A DNA stretch of 64,000 nucleotides from Candidatus Gastranaerophilales bacterium (GCA_944324385.1 CALUWD010000004.1:32317-96316); one strand, 5' to 3'; positions 10,001 to 18,013 are shown, counted from the stretch's first letter. Translations and numbers: made by a program. The notes: generated from the sequence alone by a model not told the origin.

Positions 10001-10077
10001 ATTCCGCCTAAAATTAAAATTATAACAAGGGTGATTAATAAAAATTTGTTTTTTAAAAAAAATCTTGTAAGGTGCAT
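7015..10077 (-). CDS. RND family efflux permease (HAE1-like)
   Basis: This is the proton-driven inner-membrane pump of a tripartite system. The 1020 residues show the usual order: one N-terminal helix, a large periplasmic domain, a block of helices, and then the pattern repeats. The TM4 motif reads SLGILVDNSIVISEG, so the second of the two Asp that AcrB uses for proton relay is Asn here; this is a known subgroup pattern, not necessarily a defect. Its TAATG start overlaps the adaptor's stop (10077). No outer-membrane channel gene is beside it, so it may borrow the TolC-like protein at 49606. Substrate unknown. The 3' end overlaps the bioF-like gene by 56 bases. Confidence 0.93.
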   Translation of the reverse strand: MHLTRFFLKNKFLLITLVIILILGGISYYITTPRNEDPGFKIRTAVVTTAYKGANAKQVDKYVTDKIEVAIEQMSEVEEIKSRSYEGKSIVYVNVFETYKDLQPIWDKLRRKINNAISTLPKGLTPVVNDEFGDVFGIVIAVFGNDYEYIELKSYTDTIKDELIKLKDTAKAEIIGAQQEVVYLYYDNSKLAKYNLSPDELQKVLSSANIIAPSGEILVGDRYLLLQTQDNYKDLENIKNTVISLPKKGDALKLGDILTVEKTYLNPPQVITEFNGQKAQIIALSMKENGNILKFGKDVKKRLKELKSYIPIGVNVELAAFQPDYVKYLTDKFTSSLFQSVIIVIGLILLILGVKAGLIVGLIIPVTILGTFFVMGNLKIGLDKISLSALIISLGILVDNSIVISEGILKEIKRKTKNLEQSAINICEKFQTPLLISTLTTSCAFLPIYLANSTVSEYTSSLFKVVATTLLISWFLSITLLPYLMENFYKKGVNSSFKEINVSKYLSKYVKNAIYSPKRTVFIAIILVGISFTLFSFVPKIFFPDSDRAMFEVEFNLSEGTDIKVTQKTVEKAQDYIKTLKNVKNFSSYIGTSAPRYVLSASPEPIKSNYGMILVNTKNYKKVGEDVKNVQDYCSKTFADANVIARKVPLGPPYDAPVEIRISGNDENKLFEIVRDVQKKLREIEGVILVKDDWGAKTPKIKINVDEQSASRYGITNESVAKALQSGLSGLEVSSYWRDTTSVPIIYRLNALSRNNIDKIDSMSIYSSLYGNSMPLSEIAHLSLVFEYPKIFRHNRLLTVTVQGYIDNQKTTAQKVMDKMKPYLNNINYPLGYGWEAGGSVESSKKGNKSIAQKLPIAFGIILLLLIGFFNSYKIPFIILSSAFMALSGANIGLLITHSEFGFMTFLAYICLIGIATNNAVVLLDTIEKERKTSKNKNLILKIQKATRSRITPIILTAITTIGGMLPLWIGRDPMFSSLAVAIIFGLLSSVAITLIVTPCLYIILCGREPQKEDLNQPAQ

Positions 10078-11138
10078 TAGTATTTTACCTTTTGTCCTTC
10101 CTGCACCTCGCCCACCCCTCTTGTTACAAGGTAATCACCGCTATTTAGTCCACCTGTAACGTTAATTTTATCGTTATTTAGTTCGCCTGTTGTAATGATT
10201 GTTTTTTTAATTTCCCCGATACCGTCTTTTCTGTTGATAATTGTATAGACTATGTCGTTGTTTCTTTCTTTTATTATTGAATTTATTGGGATGTAAATTT
10301 GCGTTTTGTCTTCAGGCTCAATTTCAAACACTGCGCTTGCGCTCATACCATCTTTTAGCATTGGACTTTGGTTAGTGATTTTTAATTTTACCCTGTAAGA
10401 TAACCTTTCAAGGCTTGTTTCGCTCATTTCCTTTACATAGCCTTCGAAAATTTTATTTTTTATTGCGTCAACTCTTATTTTTGCCTTTTGTCCGCGTTTA
10501 ATTTTATTAATGTAGTTTTGCGAAACAAAAATAAATGCTTCAACATCTGAGTTTCCCTGAAATTGCACAACTGTTGTTCCGGGGCTTAAATATTGCTGTT
10601 CTGATACTGCTTTTGAGAGTATGATTCCGTCTGTTGGGGCGTAAATTCTCTCATATCCAGAGCGATGGCTCATGTAGTTTAATTTTTCCTGAGCAATTTG
10701 AATTTGTGCGTTGGATGATTCCATTTTAGTTTTGGCATTGTCTAAATCATTGTCTGAAATTCCGCCTGCGGCGTGTAATTTTTGAATTCTTTCGTAATAG
10801 TTTTTTGCGTTTTGGTATTGAATTTTAGCGTCAGAAAGCGCGTATTTTGCCTCTTGTACTTGAATATTGTACAAAGGAGCGTCAAGCTCTGCTATTATTT
10901 GACCTTTTTTTACCTTTTGCCCCTCGTCTACAAGTATTTTTTTCAAAGTTCCTTCGATTTGAAAGCTTAAATCGGTTAGCGAGCTTGATTTTAAATATCC
11001 AAAAAATGTTTTATTTGTAATGTCTGTGCCACTTTGCACAATCGTGTATTCAACAGGTCTGATTGTCTCTTGCGATTTAATAGTGCAGCCTGAAAAGAGT
11101 AAAATCGATAAAATTGTTAAAAAGAATAATTTTTTCAT
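10077..11138 (-). CDS. Periplasmic adaptor (membrane fusion) lipoprotein of the RND pump
   Basis: This adaptor links the RND permease to an outer-membrane channel. A lipoprotein signal with lipobox LFSGC (Cys about residue 18) anchors it to the inner membrane. A biotinyl-lipoyl half (DEGQKVKKGQIIAELD) precedes a helical hairpin (about 85-145), the second lipoyl half (RIYAPTDGIILSKAV), and a beta-barrel domain. Its 353 residues are normal for the family. The stop codon overlaps the permease start by one base (TAATG), so translation is coupled. Regulation is not evident. Confidence 0.92.
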   Translation of the reverse strand: MKKLFFLTILSILLFSGCTIKSQETIRPVEYTIVQSGTDITNKTFFGYLKSSSLTDLSFQIEGTLKKILVDEGQKVKKGQIIAELDAPLYNIQVQEAKYALSDAKIQYQNAKNYYERIQKLHAAGGISDNDLDNAKTKMESSNAQIQIAQEKLNYMSHRSGYERIYAPTDGIILSKAVSEQQYLSPGTTVVQFQGNSDVEAFIFVSQNYINKIKRGQKAKIRVDAIKNKIFEGYVKEMSETSLERLSYRVKLKITNQSPMLKDGMSASAVFEIEPEDKTQIYIPINSIIKERNNDIVYTIINRKDGIGEIKKTIITTGELNNDKINVTGGLNSGDYLVTRGVGEVQEGQKVKY

Positions 11139-11192
11139 TATTCAAATGATATTACAGTTTTTAATTAGCTTTTATTGCCCAGGGGGATATAA

Positions 11193-12095
11193 TTAAGCGC
11201 GTGGGTGGGCGGAATCGTAAACTGATTTTAGTCTTGCGCTTGAAACGTGCGTATAAATTTGTGTGTTAGATATGCTGGCATGGCCCAAAAGCTCTTGCAC
11301 TATTCTTAAATCAGCACCATTTTCAAGCAATCTTGTTGCAAAACTGTGGCGAAAAACGTGCGGTGTAATTTTTTTAGGCAGTTCAATTTTTTGTACAACC
11401 TCATTTAGTGCTTTTCTGATACTTTGGTTTTGCAGTCTAAAACCGTTGTAGTTAATAAAAAGAGGTGATGATGGAGTTTTTTTTGTTTTGCAAATTAAAT
11501 CTGAAACATTTTCTATATAGTTTTTGAGATTTTCTTTTGTTTTGTCCGGAATTAGGACTATTCTTTCTTTTGAACCCTTGCCAAGCACTCTTATTTCGTT
11601 TTGTTCAAGGTTTAAATTTTCGTAATTAAGTCCTGAAAGTTCACTTATTCGCATTCCTGATGCCCATAAAAGTTCAAAAATTACTCTATTTCTATATCCT
11701 GCAGGTGTTTCAATTTTGACGTTTCTTAAAATATTCTCAACTTCTTCTTCACTCATAAAGTCGGGCAGGGATTTTGGTCTTTTGGGAGCGCAAATTGCAT
11801 CAGATGGGTTATTTTCAATAATTTCTTCTTTGTATAAAAAATTGTAAAAAGCCCTGATGGAGGCAATTTTCCTTGCGACGGTTGTTTTTTTGTAGTTTAT
11901 TTTTTGAATAAAATATAAATATTCGCTAAATTTTTTTGTGTCAATCTCATCTACATTTAAATTATCTGCCCAAATTAAAAATGTGTAAACGTCGCTTGTG
12001 TAAGCGCGAACAGTGTGTGAGGAAAAGTTCTTTTCACTCTTTAGGTATATTTTAAAATCTTCCAGATATCTTTCGGAATTATTGTTAACTCCCAT
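11193..12095 (-). CDS. xerC: Tyrosine recombinase of the XerC/XerD type
   Basis: Xer recombinases resolve chromosome dimers at dif. The 300-residue length and two-domain layout fit: a SAM-like core-binding domain (about 8-95) and a catalytic domain. All catalytic residues are present: Arg149 (WASGMRISEL), Lys173 (LGKGSKER), His246 and Arg249 (HVFRH), His272 (LLGHAS) and nucleophile Tyr281 (TQIYTHV). There are no neighbouring integrase-style genes or attachment repeats, so a housekeeping role is more likely than a mobile element. XerC versus XerD cannot be settled from this sequence alone. Confidence 0.88.
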   Translation of the reverse strand: MGVNNNSERYLEDFKIYLKSEKNFSSHTVRAYTSDVYTFLIWADNLNVDEIDTKKFSEYLYFIQKINYKKTTVARKIASIRAFYNFLYKEEIIENNPSDAICAPKRPKSLPDFMSEEEVENILRNVKIETPAGYRNRVIFELLWASGMRISELSGLNYENLNLEQNEIRVLGKGSKERIVLIPDKTKENLKNYIENVSDLICKTKKTPSSPLFINYNGFRLQNQSIRKALNEVVQKIELPKKITPHVFRHSFATRLLENGADLRIVQELLGHASISNTQIYTHVSSARLKSVYDSAHPRA

Positions 12096-12173
12096 AAAAT
12101 CCCCAAAACATTTCTTTTTTAATTATACACGCATTTTTAAAAAAATAATATAAATTCTGTATTCAAAAATGTA

Positions 12174-12191
12174 AAGAATAATATTATTCTT
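12174..12191. promoter_or_regulatory. 18-bp perfect palindrome upstream of the 12256 gene
   Basis: AAGAATAATATTATTCTT is fully self-complementary and lies in the divergent gap between the Xer gene and the 12256 gene. It could be a dimeric-regulator operator, but AT-rich palindromes arise easily by chance. Confidence 0.3.
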
Positions 12192-12255
12192 ATATATAAT
12201 TATCCCCATTTTTGTTATATCATTTAAATGACTCCCAACCCAAAAAGGTATAAAA

Positions 12256-12894
12256 TTGCAAAATAACTTTGATAGCCTTGATAATCTTGATATTCAAGTA
12301 AGAAAATCTTCTGTAGTACAGGAGAGAGCGGGGCTTGTCGCGGTTTACATGTATAAACAGTTTCTCGATTTTCAACAGTCTACTCAGTTGACACAGGAAA
12401 TGTTTATAAAAATGATTGACACTATGCAGTCTGTTATTGAGTATTTAAAACAGTCATTTAAAATCAGAAATATACCGTCGCAAAATGTCTATTGCGAGGT
12501 GGATAATTCTCAAACTCTTGCCTATGTTAACATTTTGTGGCATAAAATAACTTTTACATCTCGTTTTAATATTTCGCCAAAAGCCTTGCCCCAAGAGGGG
12601 AGAGCGCCATTGTTTTGCGGCAGAATTTTTGCACTAAATGGCAATTATAACCTTATTATGAAGGGTGCTGAAGATTATGATTCGCAAATGAGAGCGCTTT
12701 TAGATAATGAAATAGCCTCTTTGTACGTGCCTGCGGAAAAAACTCAAAATTCCATAATGACAATAAGGCATAAAGATAATCAGGAGTTTTTAATAAGCCC
12801 TATTGACGCGCCAAGGGAGTTTTTATTAAAAGTAATTGAACTTGTTTGCGCTGGTGGTCAGTTCCATGAGCAAGGCGGAAAGAAAATATTTTAA
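12256..12894 (+). CDS. Hypothetical cytoplasmic protein (212 aa)
   Basis: I do not recognise this family. The TTG start is supported by AAAAAGG (12242-12248) seven bases upstream, and no ATG fits as well. The protein has no signal or membrane helix. Its first 70 residues look helical (VYMYKQFLDFQQSTQLTQEM and onward); the middle is probably beta-rich around HKITFTSRFNIS; Cys residues are scattered without a metal-binding pattern. It stands alone between a divergent recombinase gene and a strong terminator (12897-12922). A palindrome at 12174-12191 may regulate it. Confidence 0.7.
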   Translation: MQNNFDSLDNLDIQVRKSSVVQERAGLVAVYMYKQFLDFQQSTQLTQEMFIKMIDTMQSVIEYLKQSFKIRNIPSQNVYCEVDNSQTLAYVNILWHKITFTSRFNISPKALPQEGRAPLFCGRIFALNGNYNLIMKGAEDYDSQMRALLDNEIASLYVPAEKTQNSIMTIRHKDNQEFLISPIDAPREFLLKVIELVCAGGQFHEQGGKKIF

Positions 12895-12896
12895 AA

Positions 12897-12922
12897 CCCC
12901 TGAATTTCTTCAGGGGTGTTTA
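12897..12922. terminator. Bidirectional terminator hairpin between convergent genes
   Basis: CCCCTGAA (12897-12904) pairs with TTCAGGGG (12909-12916), flanked by A-rich sequence on the left and T-rich on the right, so it can serve both the 12256 gene and the minus-strand 12923 gene. Confidence 0.8.
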
Positions 12923-13123
12923 CTAGTTTTGTGCGGAGGACAGGAGTATAATTTTTTTCATAAAATCCTGAAAAAATGACATTTTCGGATTTTCTACATT
13001 TTGCACTAACTCTCTTAACTCGTTTTCTACTTCTGCACTTCTTGGATTGAGTTCGCATAAGTCAGGGTTGTACTCTCCATAATTTAAGTATTCATTCATT
13101 AAAGCTTCGCCTTTCTGCCACAT
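12923..13123 (-). CDS. Small hypothetical acidic protein (66 aa)
   Basis: The frame starts MWQKGEALMNEYLNYGEYNP; the first ATG has AAGGA eight bases upstream, which supports this start over the internal Met9. The peptide is acidic and Asn/Leu-rich, mainly helical, with a basic patch near the C-terminus (DFMKKIILLS). No motif recognised. It faces a terminator shared with the 12256 gene and is divergent from tsaE. Short length keeps confidence moderate. Confidence 0.5.
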   Translation of the reverse strand: MWQKGEALMNEYLNYGEYNPDLCELNPRSAEVENELRELVQNVENPKMSFFQDFMKKIILLSSAQN

Positions 13124-13206
13124 ACACTGTATCCTTGTTGTATTTAATGATTCGGCATGTTTTTGTCAAAACTTTAGTAATTGTATATTTATGTTAAAAT
13201 TTATTT

Positions 13207-13707
13207 ATGAGAATCGAGTGCAAAAATTTATCAGATACAAAAAAACTTGCCATAGCTTTTGTTAAAAACTTGCCTACTGATGGGTGTTTTGTATCTTTAT
13301 ATGGCGATATTGGCGCAGGAAAAACTGCTTTTGTAAGATATGTTTTAAAGGAATTGGGTGTAGGTGAAAAGGTTACAAGTCCTAGTTTTGTAATATTAAA
13401 CGAGTATATGGGATATAAAATGCCTATATATCACTTTGATTTATATCGCCTTGAAAATGAAGGTATTAAAACGATAGAACAAGAACTTGCGGATTATTCA
13501 AAGCGGGGTGTTTTGACCTTTGTTGAGTGGGCTGATTTTTCTTGCGGCGCACTAAGTTATGATAGATTAAATATAAAAATACTCTATCCTGATGTGCTTG
13601 AATATAACGAAGAAGGTGATCCGAGAATTTTTGAATTTGAGCCAATGGGCGAGAGAAATGAACTTTTTGCAAGAAATATTATAAAAGATTTTGAGGCAAG
13701 CAAATGA
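13207..13707 (+). CDS. tsaE: tRNA threonylcarbamoyladenosine biosynthesis ATPase TsaE
   Basis: TsaE is the ATPase that works with TsaB and TsaD to make the t6A base at position 37 of ANN-decoding tRNAs. Walker A is LYGDIGAGKT (31-40); VTSPSFVILNEY and YHFDLYRLE (about 57-85) are family hallmarks, with the conserved WAD motif later (FVEWADF). 166 residues is normal. The stop overlaps the start of tsaB by four bases (ATGA), so the two are translationally coupled. Firm identification. Confidence 0.96.
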   Translation: MRIECKNLSDTKKLAIAFVKNLPTDGCFVSLYGDIGAGKTAFVRYVLKELGVGEKVTSPSFVILNEYMGYKMPIYHFDLYRLENEGIKTIEQELADYSKRGVLTFVEWADFSCGALSYDRLNIKILYPDVLEYNEEGDPRIFEFEPMGERNELFARNIIKDFEASK

Positions 13708-14351
13708 ATATCCTTTGTTTTGACACATCTTTAGATAAAACATATATTTTAATCAGCTGTGGGGATAAATTTTTATCCAAAGAAATAAAAAGTGATGAAA
13801 AAAACTACCATAGCGCTTATTTGATTCCTGCAATTAAAAAAATGTGCGCTGAGTTGAATATGCAGCTGCAAACGCTTGATGCGATTGTTACAAACTGCGG
13901 GCCTGGGAGTTTTACAGGGATTCGCGCAGGCTTAAGTGTTGCAAAAGTCATGGCTCTTGAACTTAATTTGCCTGTAGTTGGTTTAAATTCTTGCGAAATT
14001 CTAAAAAAAGCCTGTGGTGTGCATGATGCAGCTATTTTGCTAGATGCAAGACGCCTTATGTATTATTTTTATGATGGTGATGAAATAAAGCTTATTTTAA
14101 AAGATGAAGTTGAACAAAAAATCAAAAACTGCACAGTCGTTTGCGATTCTAACGTTTATAAAGACTTTTTAGATGTTCAAAATGCAAAGCTTATAAATTA
14201 TGAGGAGCAAAATTTTGAGCTGGAAAAAGTTATGTATGAGTTGGGATTGCAAAAAATTAAATCTTCAAAAAATATTAAAGAAGATTTTTCGCACAATAAA
14301 TTAAAGGCAAATTATATACAAACACCACCTGTTTTTTCAAAAGGTAATTAA
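13704..14351 (+). CDS. tsaB: tRNA threonylcarbamoyladenosine biosynthesis protein TsaB
   Basis: TsaB is the catalytically inactive ASKHA-fold partner that scaffolds TsaD in t6A synthesis. The signature NCGPGSFTGIRAGLSVAKVM (about residues 63-82) and the N-terminal MNILCFDTSLD are diagnostic. 215 residues is normal for a version with a partly trimmed C-terminal domain. It is coupled to tsaE by a 4-bp overlap, and its end overlaps the convergent SprA-like gene by 4 bp. No tsaD or rimI is adjacent. Confidence 0.95.
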   Translation: MNILCFDTSLDKTYILISCGDKFLSKEIKSDEKNYHSAYLIPAIKKMCAELNMQLQTLDAIVTNCGPGSFTGIRAGLSVAKVMALELNLPVVGLNSCEILKKACGVHDAAILLDARRLMYYFYDGDEIKLILKDEVEQKIKNCTVVCDSNVYKDFLDVQNAKLINYEEQNFELEKVMYELGLQKIKSSKNIKEDFSHNKLKANYIQTPPVFSKGN

Positions 14352-14746
14352 CCTATTATATCAAACGTTTCGCCTTGTTTTGAGTTATCCCTTTTAAAAT
14401 CTTGTGCTTCGTTTAAAACACTTTGCGCTTGTCTTGCAACATTTAAATCTGCATCTGATAAATCAGACCCTGGGGCAAGGGCTGCTCTTCTAACTTGTTT
14501 TGCTTGTGAAATTGTTTCATCAGGGTTTGCCTTATTTAATGTCGGGATTTTAATGCTTACATGACCGCTTACGGGGATGCCTTGAGGGCTGTATTCAATG
14601 ACAATCGGGCCGCCCAATGAGCCTGCAGCAGCCTTATGTGCTGCCTCATGGGAGTAAATTCTGCTGTAGTTATCTTTTTTAAGCTGTTCTAATTCCTGCT
14701 TTTGATTTCTTTGACCTAAAAAAGAATAGTTCCTAACATCAATCAT
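14348..14746 (-). CDS. Short SprA-related putative metalloprotease
   Basis: The 132-residue protein carries an HExxH zinc motif, YSHEAAHKAAAGSLGGPIVI (about 32-51). It is followed by a conserved-looking GHVSIKIPTLNKANPDETIS and a helical segment ending in ARQAQSVLNEA. This arrangement (HEAAH, Tyr-Ser-Pro-x-Gly, Gly-His-Val, Pro-x2-Thr, Ala-rich helix) matches the SprA-related family as I recall it; those proteins are normally longer. There is no signal peptide. It is convergent with tsaB. Protease activity is inferred only from the motif. Confidence 0.65.
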   Translation of the reverse strand: MIDVRNYSFLGQRNQKQELEQLKKDNYSRIYSHEAAHKAAAGSLGGPIVIEYSPQGIPVSGHVSIKIPTLNKANPDETISQAKQVRRAALAPGSDLSDADLNVARQAQSVLNEAQDFKRDNSKQGETFDIIG

Positions 14747-14804
14747 TTTACGCTACCCTTCCAACTACTATAATTATAGCATATTTTTTAACATTTCAAC
14801 AGGG

Positions 14805-15752
14805 TCATGGTAAAAATTCTTTTACTATCATACCGTTTGCACTTATTTCAATTGGCACTGGTGATGCTGAAATCAAGTTAACAGAGGCATTTGTGCAATC
14901 AAGTCCCCATAAGCCCAAAAAGATTTGTTTTTTGTCCTTGTCCCAAGCAAACGCTTCTATTGCAACAACTTGCGGATTTTCTTTGCTAAAGCCTAAGGGT
15001 TTAATGTCCCATCTGTAATTATCCAATGCCAGTCCTGTTTTTGCGTGGTATTTTTTAATTATTTCATTAACTTGAGCAAATTTTATTGCAAACCATTGAT
15101 CCTGTTCGCCATCCATAAAATAAATCCAAATATAATTTCTAAAAATACCTTCTTTTGCTGAACCTACTTTTTCTTTTACAAGGAGCTTTGTGGAATCTGA
15201 AGAAAAATCTACAATCGTTAGGGTTGAGAAAAGATTTTCCCTGAATTCCTCTGTGCCTGTCGAAATTGCAGGAGTTCTTTGGGTGTTTAGTACGCTTGCG
15301 CTTAAGGCTCTATTCATTGAATTTAAGCTGCCTTTTAATTTTTGTACATATATATCACTTGAAATTTGGTTGCAAGTTGGGGAATAATAATATTCGCCAT
15401 ATGCCATATATTTCATGCGCCTGTCAAAAACCCCTTGACCCCTTATGTCAAGCTTGTTTTGTATTTCAGAAAAATTTACTTCTCTGTTGCCTGCGCTAAT
15501 GTTGTATTTTACAAATTTTTTTGACGGCGGAGTTTTAGGCTTAAAATCTTTGTCCTGAGGTCTTTGATAGGATGGGATTTTCCTGTCTTCAAGGTTAATA
15601 TTTTTTGCCTTTTCCTCCCATTCTTCCTTAGTTTGAACCATTTTTTCAGCTTCTTGTTTGCTTTTTTTAGAGAATGGATTGTGTAATTTAAAAGCATGGG
15701 CATTTTGGCAAATGCAAAGTAAAAGCAAAATAAGTGCTAAAAGCTTTTTCAT
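14805..15752 (-). CDS. Secreted protein of unknown function, third gene of a two-component operon
   Basis: A signal peptide (MKKLLALILLLLCICQNAHA) precedes a Lys/Pro-rich linker (about 25-85). A C-terminal half follows that looks like a compact mixed alpha/beta domain with many aromatics (IFRNYIWIYFMDGEQDQWFA, around 205-224). No catalytic motif recognised. The start overlaps the stop of the upstream response-regulator gene by four bases, so all three genes are translationally coupled. Such coupling suggests the protein senses or answers the same signal as the kinase; that is inference. Confidence 0.8.
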   Translation of the reverse strand: MKKLLALILLLLCICQNAHAFKLHNPFSKKSKQEAEKMVQTKEEWEEKAKNINLEDRKIPSYQRPQDKDFKPKTPPSKKFVKYNISAGNREVNFSEIQNKLDIRGQGVFDRRMKYMAYGEYYYSPTCNQISSDIYVQKLKGSLNSMNRALSASVLNTQRTPAISTGTEEFRENLFSTLTIVDFSSDSTKLLVKEKVGSAKEGIFRNYIWIYFMDGEQDQWFAIKFAQVNEIIKKYHAKTGLALDNYRWDIKPLGFSKENPQVVAIEAFAWDKDKKQIFLGLWGLDCTNASVNLISASPVPIEISANGMIVKEFLP

Positions 15753-16420
15753 CTTTGTACAAGACCTTCTTTAATGGCTGTTACTGCAGCTTTTGTTCTG
15801 TCTGTAAGGTAGAGTTTTTGCAAAATACTGTGTACGTGTGCTTTTGTGGTTGAAAGGGATACAACTAATCTTTGTGCAATTTCTTGATTTGAGAGCCCTT
15901 CAACAATTAAAGAGAGAACTTCAAGCTCTTTTTTTGTTAAACCATATTTGTTATTTGCTGTTTTTGTTTTGTCTTGTTGAGTTTCTTTTTGCTCGTTGAT
16001 ACCGGATAATACAATTCTTGCAATCTGTGGGTCGAGCCAGCCTGCTTTTTGACTAACTGCTTCAATAGCGTTAATTAAAGTTTGTTCATTTGAACCTTTC
16101 ATAATGTAGCCATCAGCCCCTGCTTTTAGTGCCGCAAAGACATCTTCGTTGCTGTCGCGAGATGTAAACATTAAAACAGAGGAGTTAAGCCCTGCTTCTT
16201 TAATTCTTCTTGTTGCTTCAATGCCGTCAATTTTAGGTAAGCCAATATCCATTAAAATGACGTCAGGGTTAAGTTTAAGGGCAAGATTTACACCCTCTTG
16301 ACCATCTTGAGCCTGTCCTAAAAGTTCAAATTGCGGAGTATTTTCAACAACAATTGCAATCCCCATCCTTGCAACCAAATGGTCTTCAACAATTAAAATT
16401 TTTATTTTGTCATTACTCAT
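15749..16420 (-). CDS. NarL/FixJ-type response regulator
   Basis: The N-terminal receiver domain carries the acidic pair ED (12-13), phospho-acceptor Asp58 (VILMDIGLP), the switch Thr (FTSRD) and the Lys of YIMKG. A linker (about 140-157) leads to a LuxR-type HTH (LTKKELEVLSLIVEGLSNQE then IAQRLVVSLSTTKAHVHSIL). It is a DNA-binding transcription regulator. The gene overlaps the upstream kinase by four bases and the downstream secreted-protein gene by four, forming a tight operon. Targets unknown; self-regulation via the 17981-18013 inverted repeat is possible. Confidence 0.96.
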   Translation of the reverse strand: MSNDKIKILIVEDHLVARMGIAIVVENTPQFELLGQAQDGQEGVNLALKLNPDVILMDIGLPKIDGIEATRRIKEAGLNSSVLMFTSRDSNEDVFAALKAGADGYIMKGSNEQTLINAIEAVSQKAGWLDPQIARIVLSGINEQKETQQDKTKTANNKYGLTKKELEVLSLIVEGLSNQEIAQRLVVSLSTTKAHVHSILQKLYLTDRTKAAVTAIKEGLVQR

Positions 16421-17970
16421 AATAAAACCTTATCCTCAAGTGCTGCATTTTTAAGGTTAAAGATGAATTTCGAGCCTTTGTCCACTTCGCTTTCGACCCA
16501 AATTGAACCATTGTGTGCTTCTACAATTCTTCTTGACAAATAAAGTCCAAGCCCTGTAGAGCAAGAGCGTTTTTTGCTTGTACCTTGTGAAAATCTTTTA
16601 AAAAGTTTCATCTGGTCTTCCTTGCTCAAGCCAACTCCGTTATCTTCAACGCTTATCTGTGCATCTTTGCCAATTTTTTGACTTTTAACTATAACTTTGG
16701 TGTTTTCGCCACCATGCTTTATTGCATTTCCTAAAAGGTTTGAAATCACCCTTCGTATCTCGTTTTTATCTGCATTTATCATTAATTCTTCATTTTCAAA
16801 ATCAAAAATTATTTCTGTATTATTCTGTTTAAAAAGCACCTCAAGCTCTTTTGCACAATCTTTTATGAGCTTATTTACACAAAATCTTGTTTTGCATAAA
16901 AATATTTTACCTGCCTCATACCTGTAAACCTCAAGCAGAGCATTTGTAAGACCAAGCATGTCTTCATTGCTTTTTTTCATGGCAAATACCAGCTCTTTTT
17001 GTTTTTCGCTAATTTCACCAAGTGTTCCCTTGAGCATAAAATCCAGACCGCTTATTGCAGCAAGCAGTGGAGTTCTTAGGTCATGTGTAAGTGTTGCAAT
17101 AAAATCATCACGCAATCGTTCGTTTTCTTTTTGATAAGATACATTTCTTATAACTGCAACAACAAAATCGTCTTTGTCGCTTTCGATTTTTGCAAGACTT
17201 ATTTCTATTGGAATTTTTGTATTGTTTTTGTAATTTACAAGACAAAAATTCCTTAAAAATACAGGATTTTTTGTCTTAAAAGGATTTTCATGTCTTTGAT
17301 TTTTTTCATTTATTATTAATTCAAAGAAATTTTTGTTTAAAAGATCTTTTTCGCCAGTCCCAAAAAGCTCGCAAGCTGCCTGATTTAGCGAGTTTATAAC
17401 ATAATCTTTTTTAAAAGTTACAATGCCATCTGCACAGTTTGTAAAAATTGCATTTAGTTTTTCTCTGCTTTCATAAAGTTCTTTTGATCTTTTCTGAACC
17501 AGTGCTTCAAGGTTTTTTGAATATTCTTCAAGCTCGTCATTTGCCTTTTTGAGCTGAATAATTTTTTCCTTTAATGCTCTTTTTAAATTTGTTCTTTCAA
17601 TTGCATTTTTTATATTTAAAACTAAATCGTCATTGTTCCATGGTTTTTCAATGTATTTAAAAATCCCAACTTCATTAATTGCTTTTATTGCGTTTTCCTT
17701 GTCAGCATAACCTGTTAAAAGAATTTGAGTTGTGTCTTCTTGTAGGGGGAGTTTTTTTGCGCGGGATAAAAATTCAATACCTTCCATTTTTGGCATGATA
17801 AAGTCTGAAATTATAAGTTCACACTGGTTGATTTTTAAATATTCCAATGCCTCAAACGGGTCATTAAAGGACTCTGTATCCTTAAGCCCTTCAAGTTTTA
17901 GAAGGGTTTCAAGAGTTCTGGTGACCATAACTTCATCATCTACTAGTACAATTTTCCCACAAATTTCCAT
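16417..17970 (-). CDS. Hybrid sensor kinase: receiver + coiled coil + PAS + HisKA/HATPase
   Basis: The 517-residue soluble kinase starts with a receiver domain (1-120, Asp56 in LIISDFIMP). A coiled coil (about 125-172) and a PAS domain (about 173-280) follow, then HisKA with His296 (ATLTHDLRTPLL) and a HATPase_c with N box (NLLGNAIKHG), G1 (VEDNGVGLS) and G2 (STGLGLYLSRR). No membrane helix, so it reads a cytoplasmic signal or is itself the target of another kinase through the N-terminal receiver. It is the first gene of a coupled operon with a NarL-type regulator. An inverted repeat lies immediately upstream. Confidence 0.95.
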   Translation of the reverse strand: MEICGKIVLVDDEVMVTRTLETLLKLEGLKDTESFNDPFEALEYLKINQCELIISDFIMPKMEGIEFLSRAKKLPLQEDTTQILLTGYADKENAIKAINEVGIFKYIEKPWNNDDLVLNIKNAIERTNLKRALKEKIIQLKKANDELEEYSKNLEALVQKRSKELYESREKLNAIFTNCADGIVTFKKDYVINSLNQAACELFGTGEKDLLNKNFFELIINEKNQRHENPFKTKNPVFLRNFCLVNYKNNTKIPIEISLAKIESDKDDFVVAVIRNVSYQKENERLRDDFIATLTHDLRTPLLAAISGLDFMLKGTLGEISEKQKELVFAMKKSNEDMLGLTNALLEVYRYEAGKIFLCKTRFCVNKLIKDCAKELEVLFKQNNTEIIFDFENEELMINADKNEIRRVISNLLGNAIKHGGENTKVIVKSQKIGKDAQISVEDNGVGLSKEDQMKLFKRFSQGTSKKRSCSTGLGLYLSRRIVEAHNGSIWVESEVDKGSKFIFNLKNAALEDKVLL

Positions 17971-17980
17971 AATTACAGAA

Positions 17981-18013
17981 TAAAATATTTGTTTAATTCA
18001 GACAAATATTTTA
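17981..18013. promoter_or_regulatory. 12-bp perfect inverted repeat upstream of the kinase operon
   Basis: TAAAATATTTGT (17981-17992) and ACAAATATTTTA (18002-18013) are exact reverse complements with a 9-nt gap, 11 bp before the kinase ATG. The position in the 5' leader suggests an operator or an RNA hairpin; there is no T-run to make it a terminator. Confidence 0.5.

Noticed and set aside
11193..12095. Xer recombinase as a phage or integron integrase
   Set aside because: No attachment repeats, cassettes or phage genes nearby, and the length fits housekeeping Xer.
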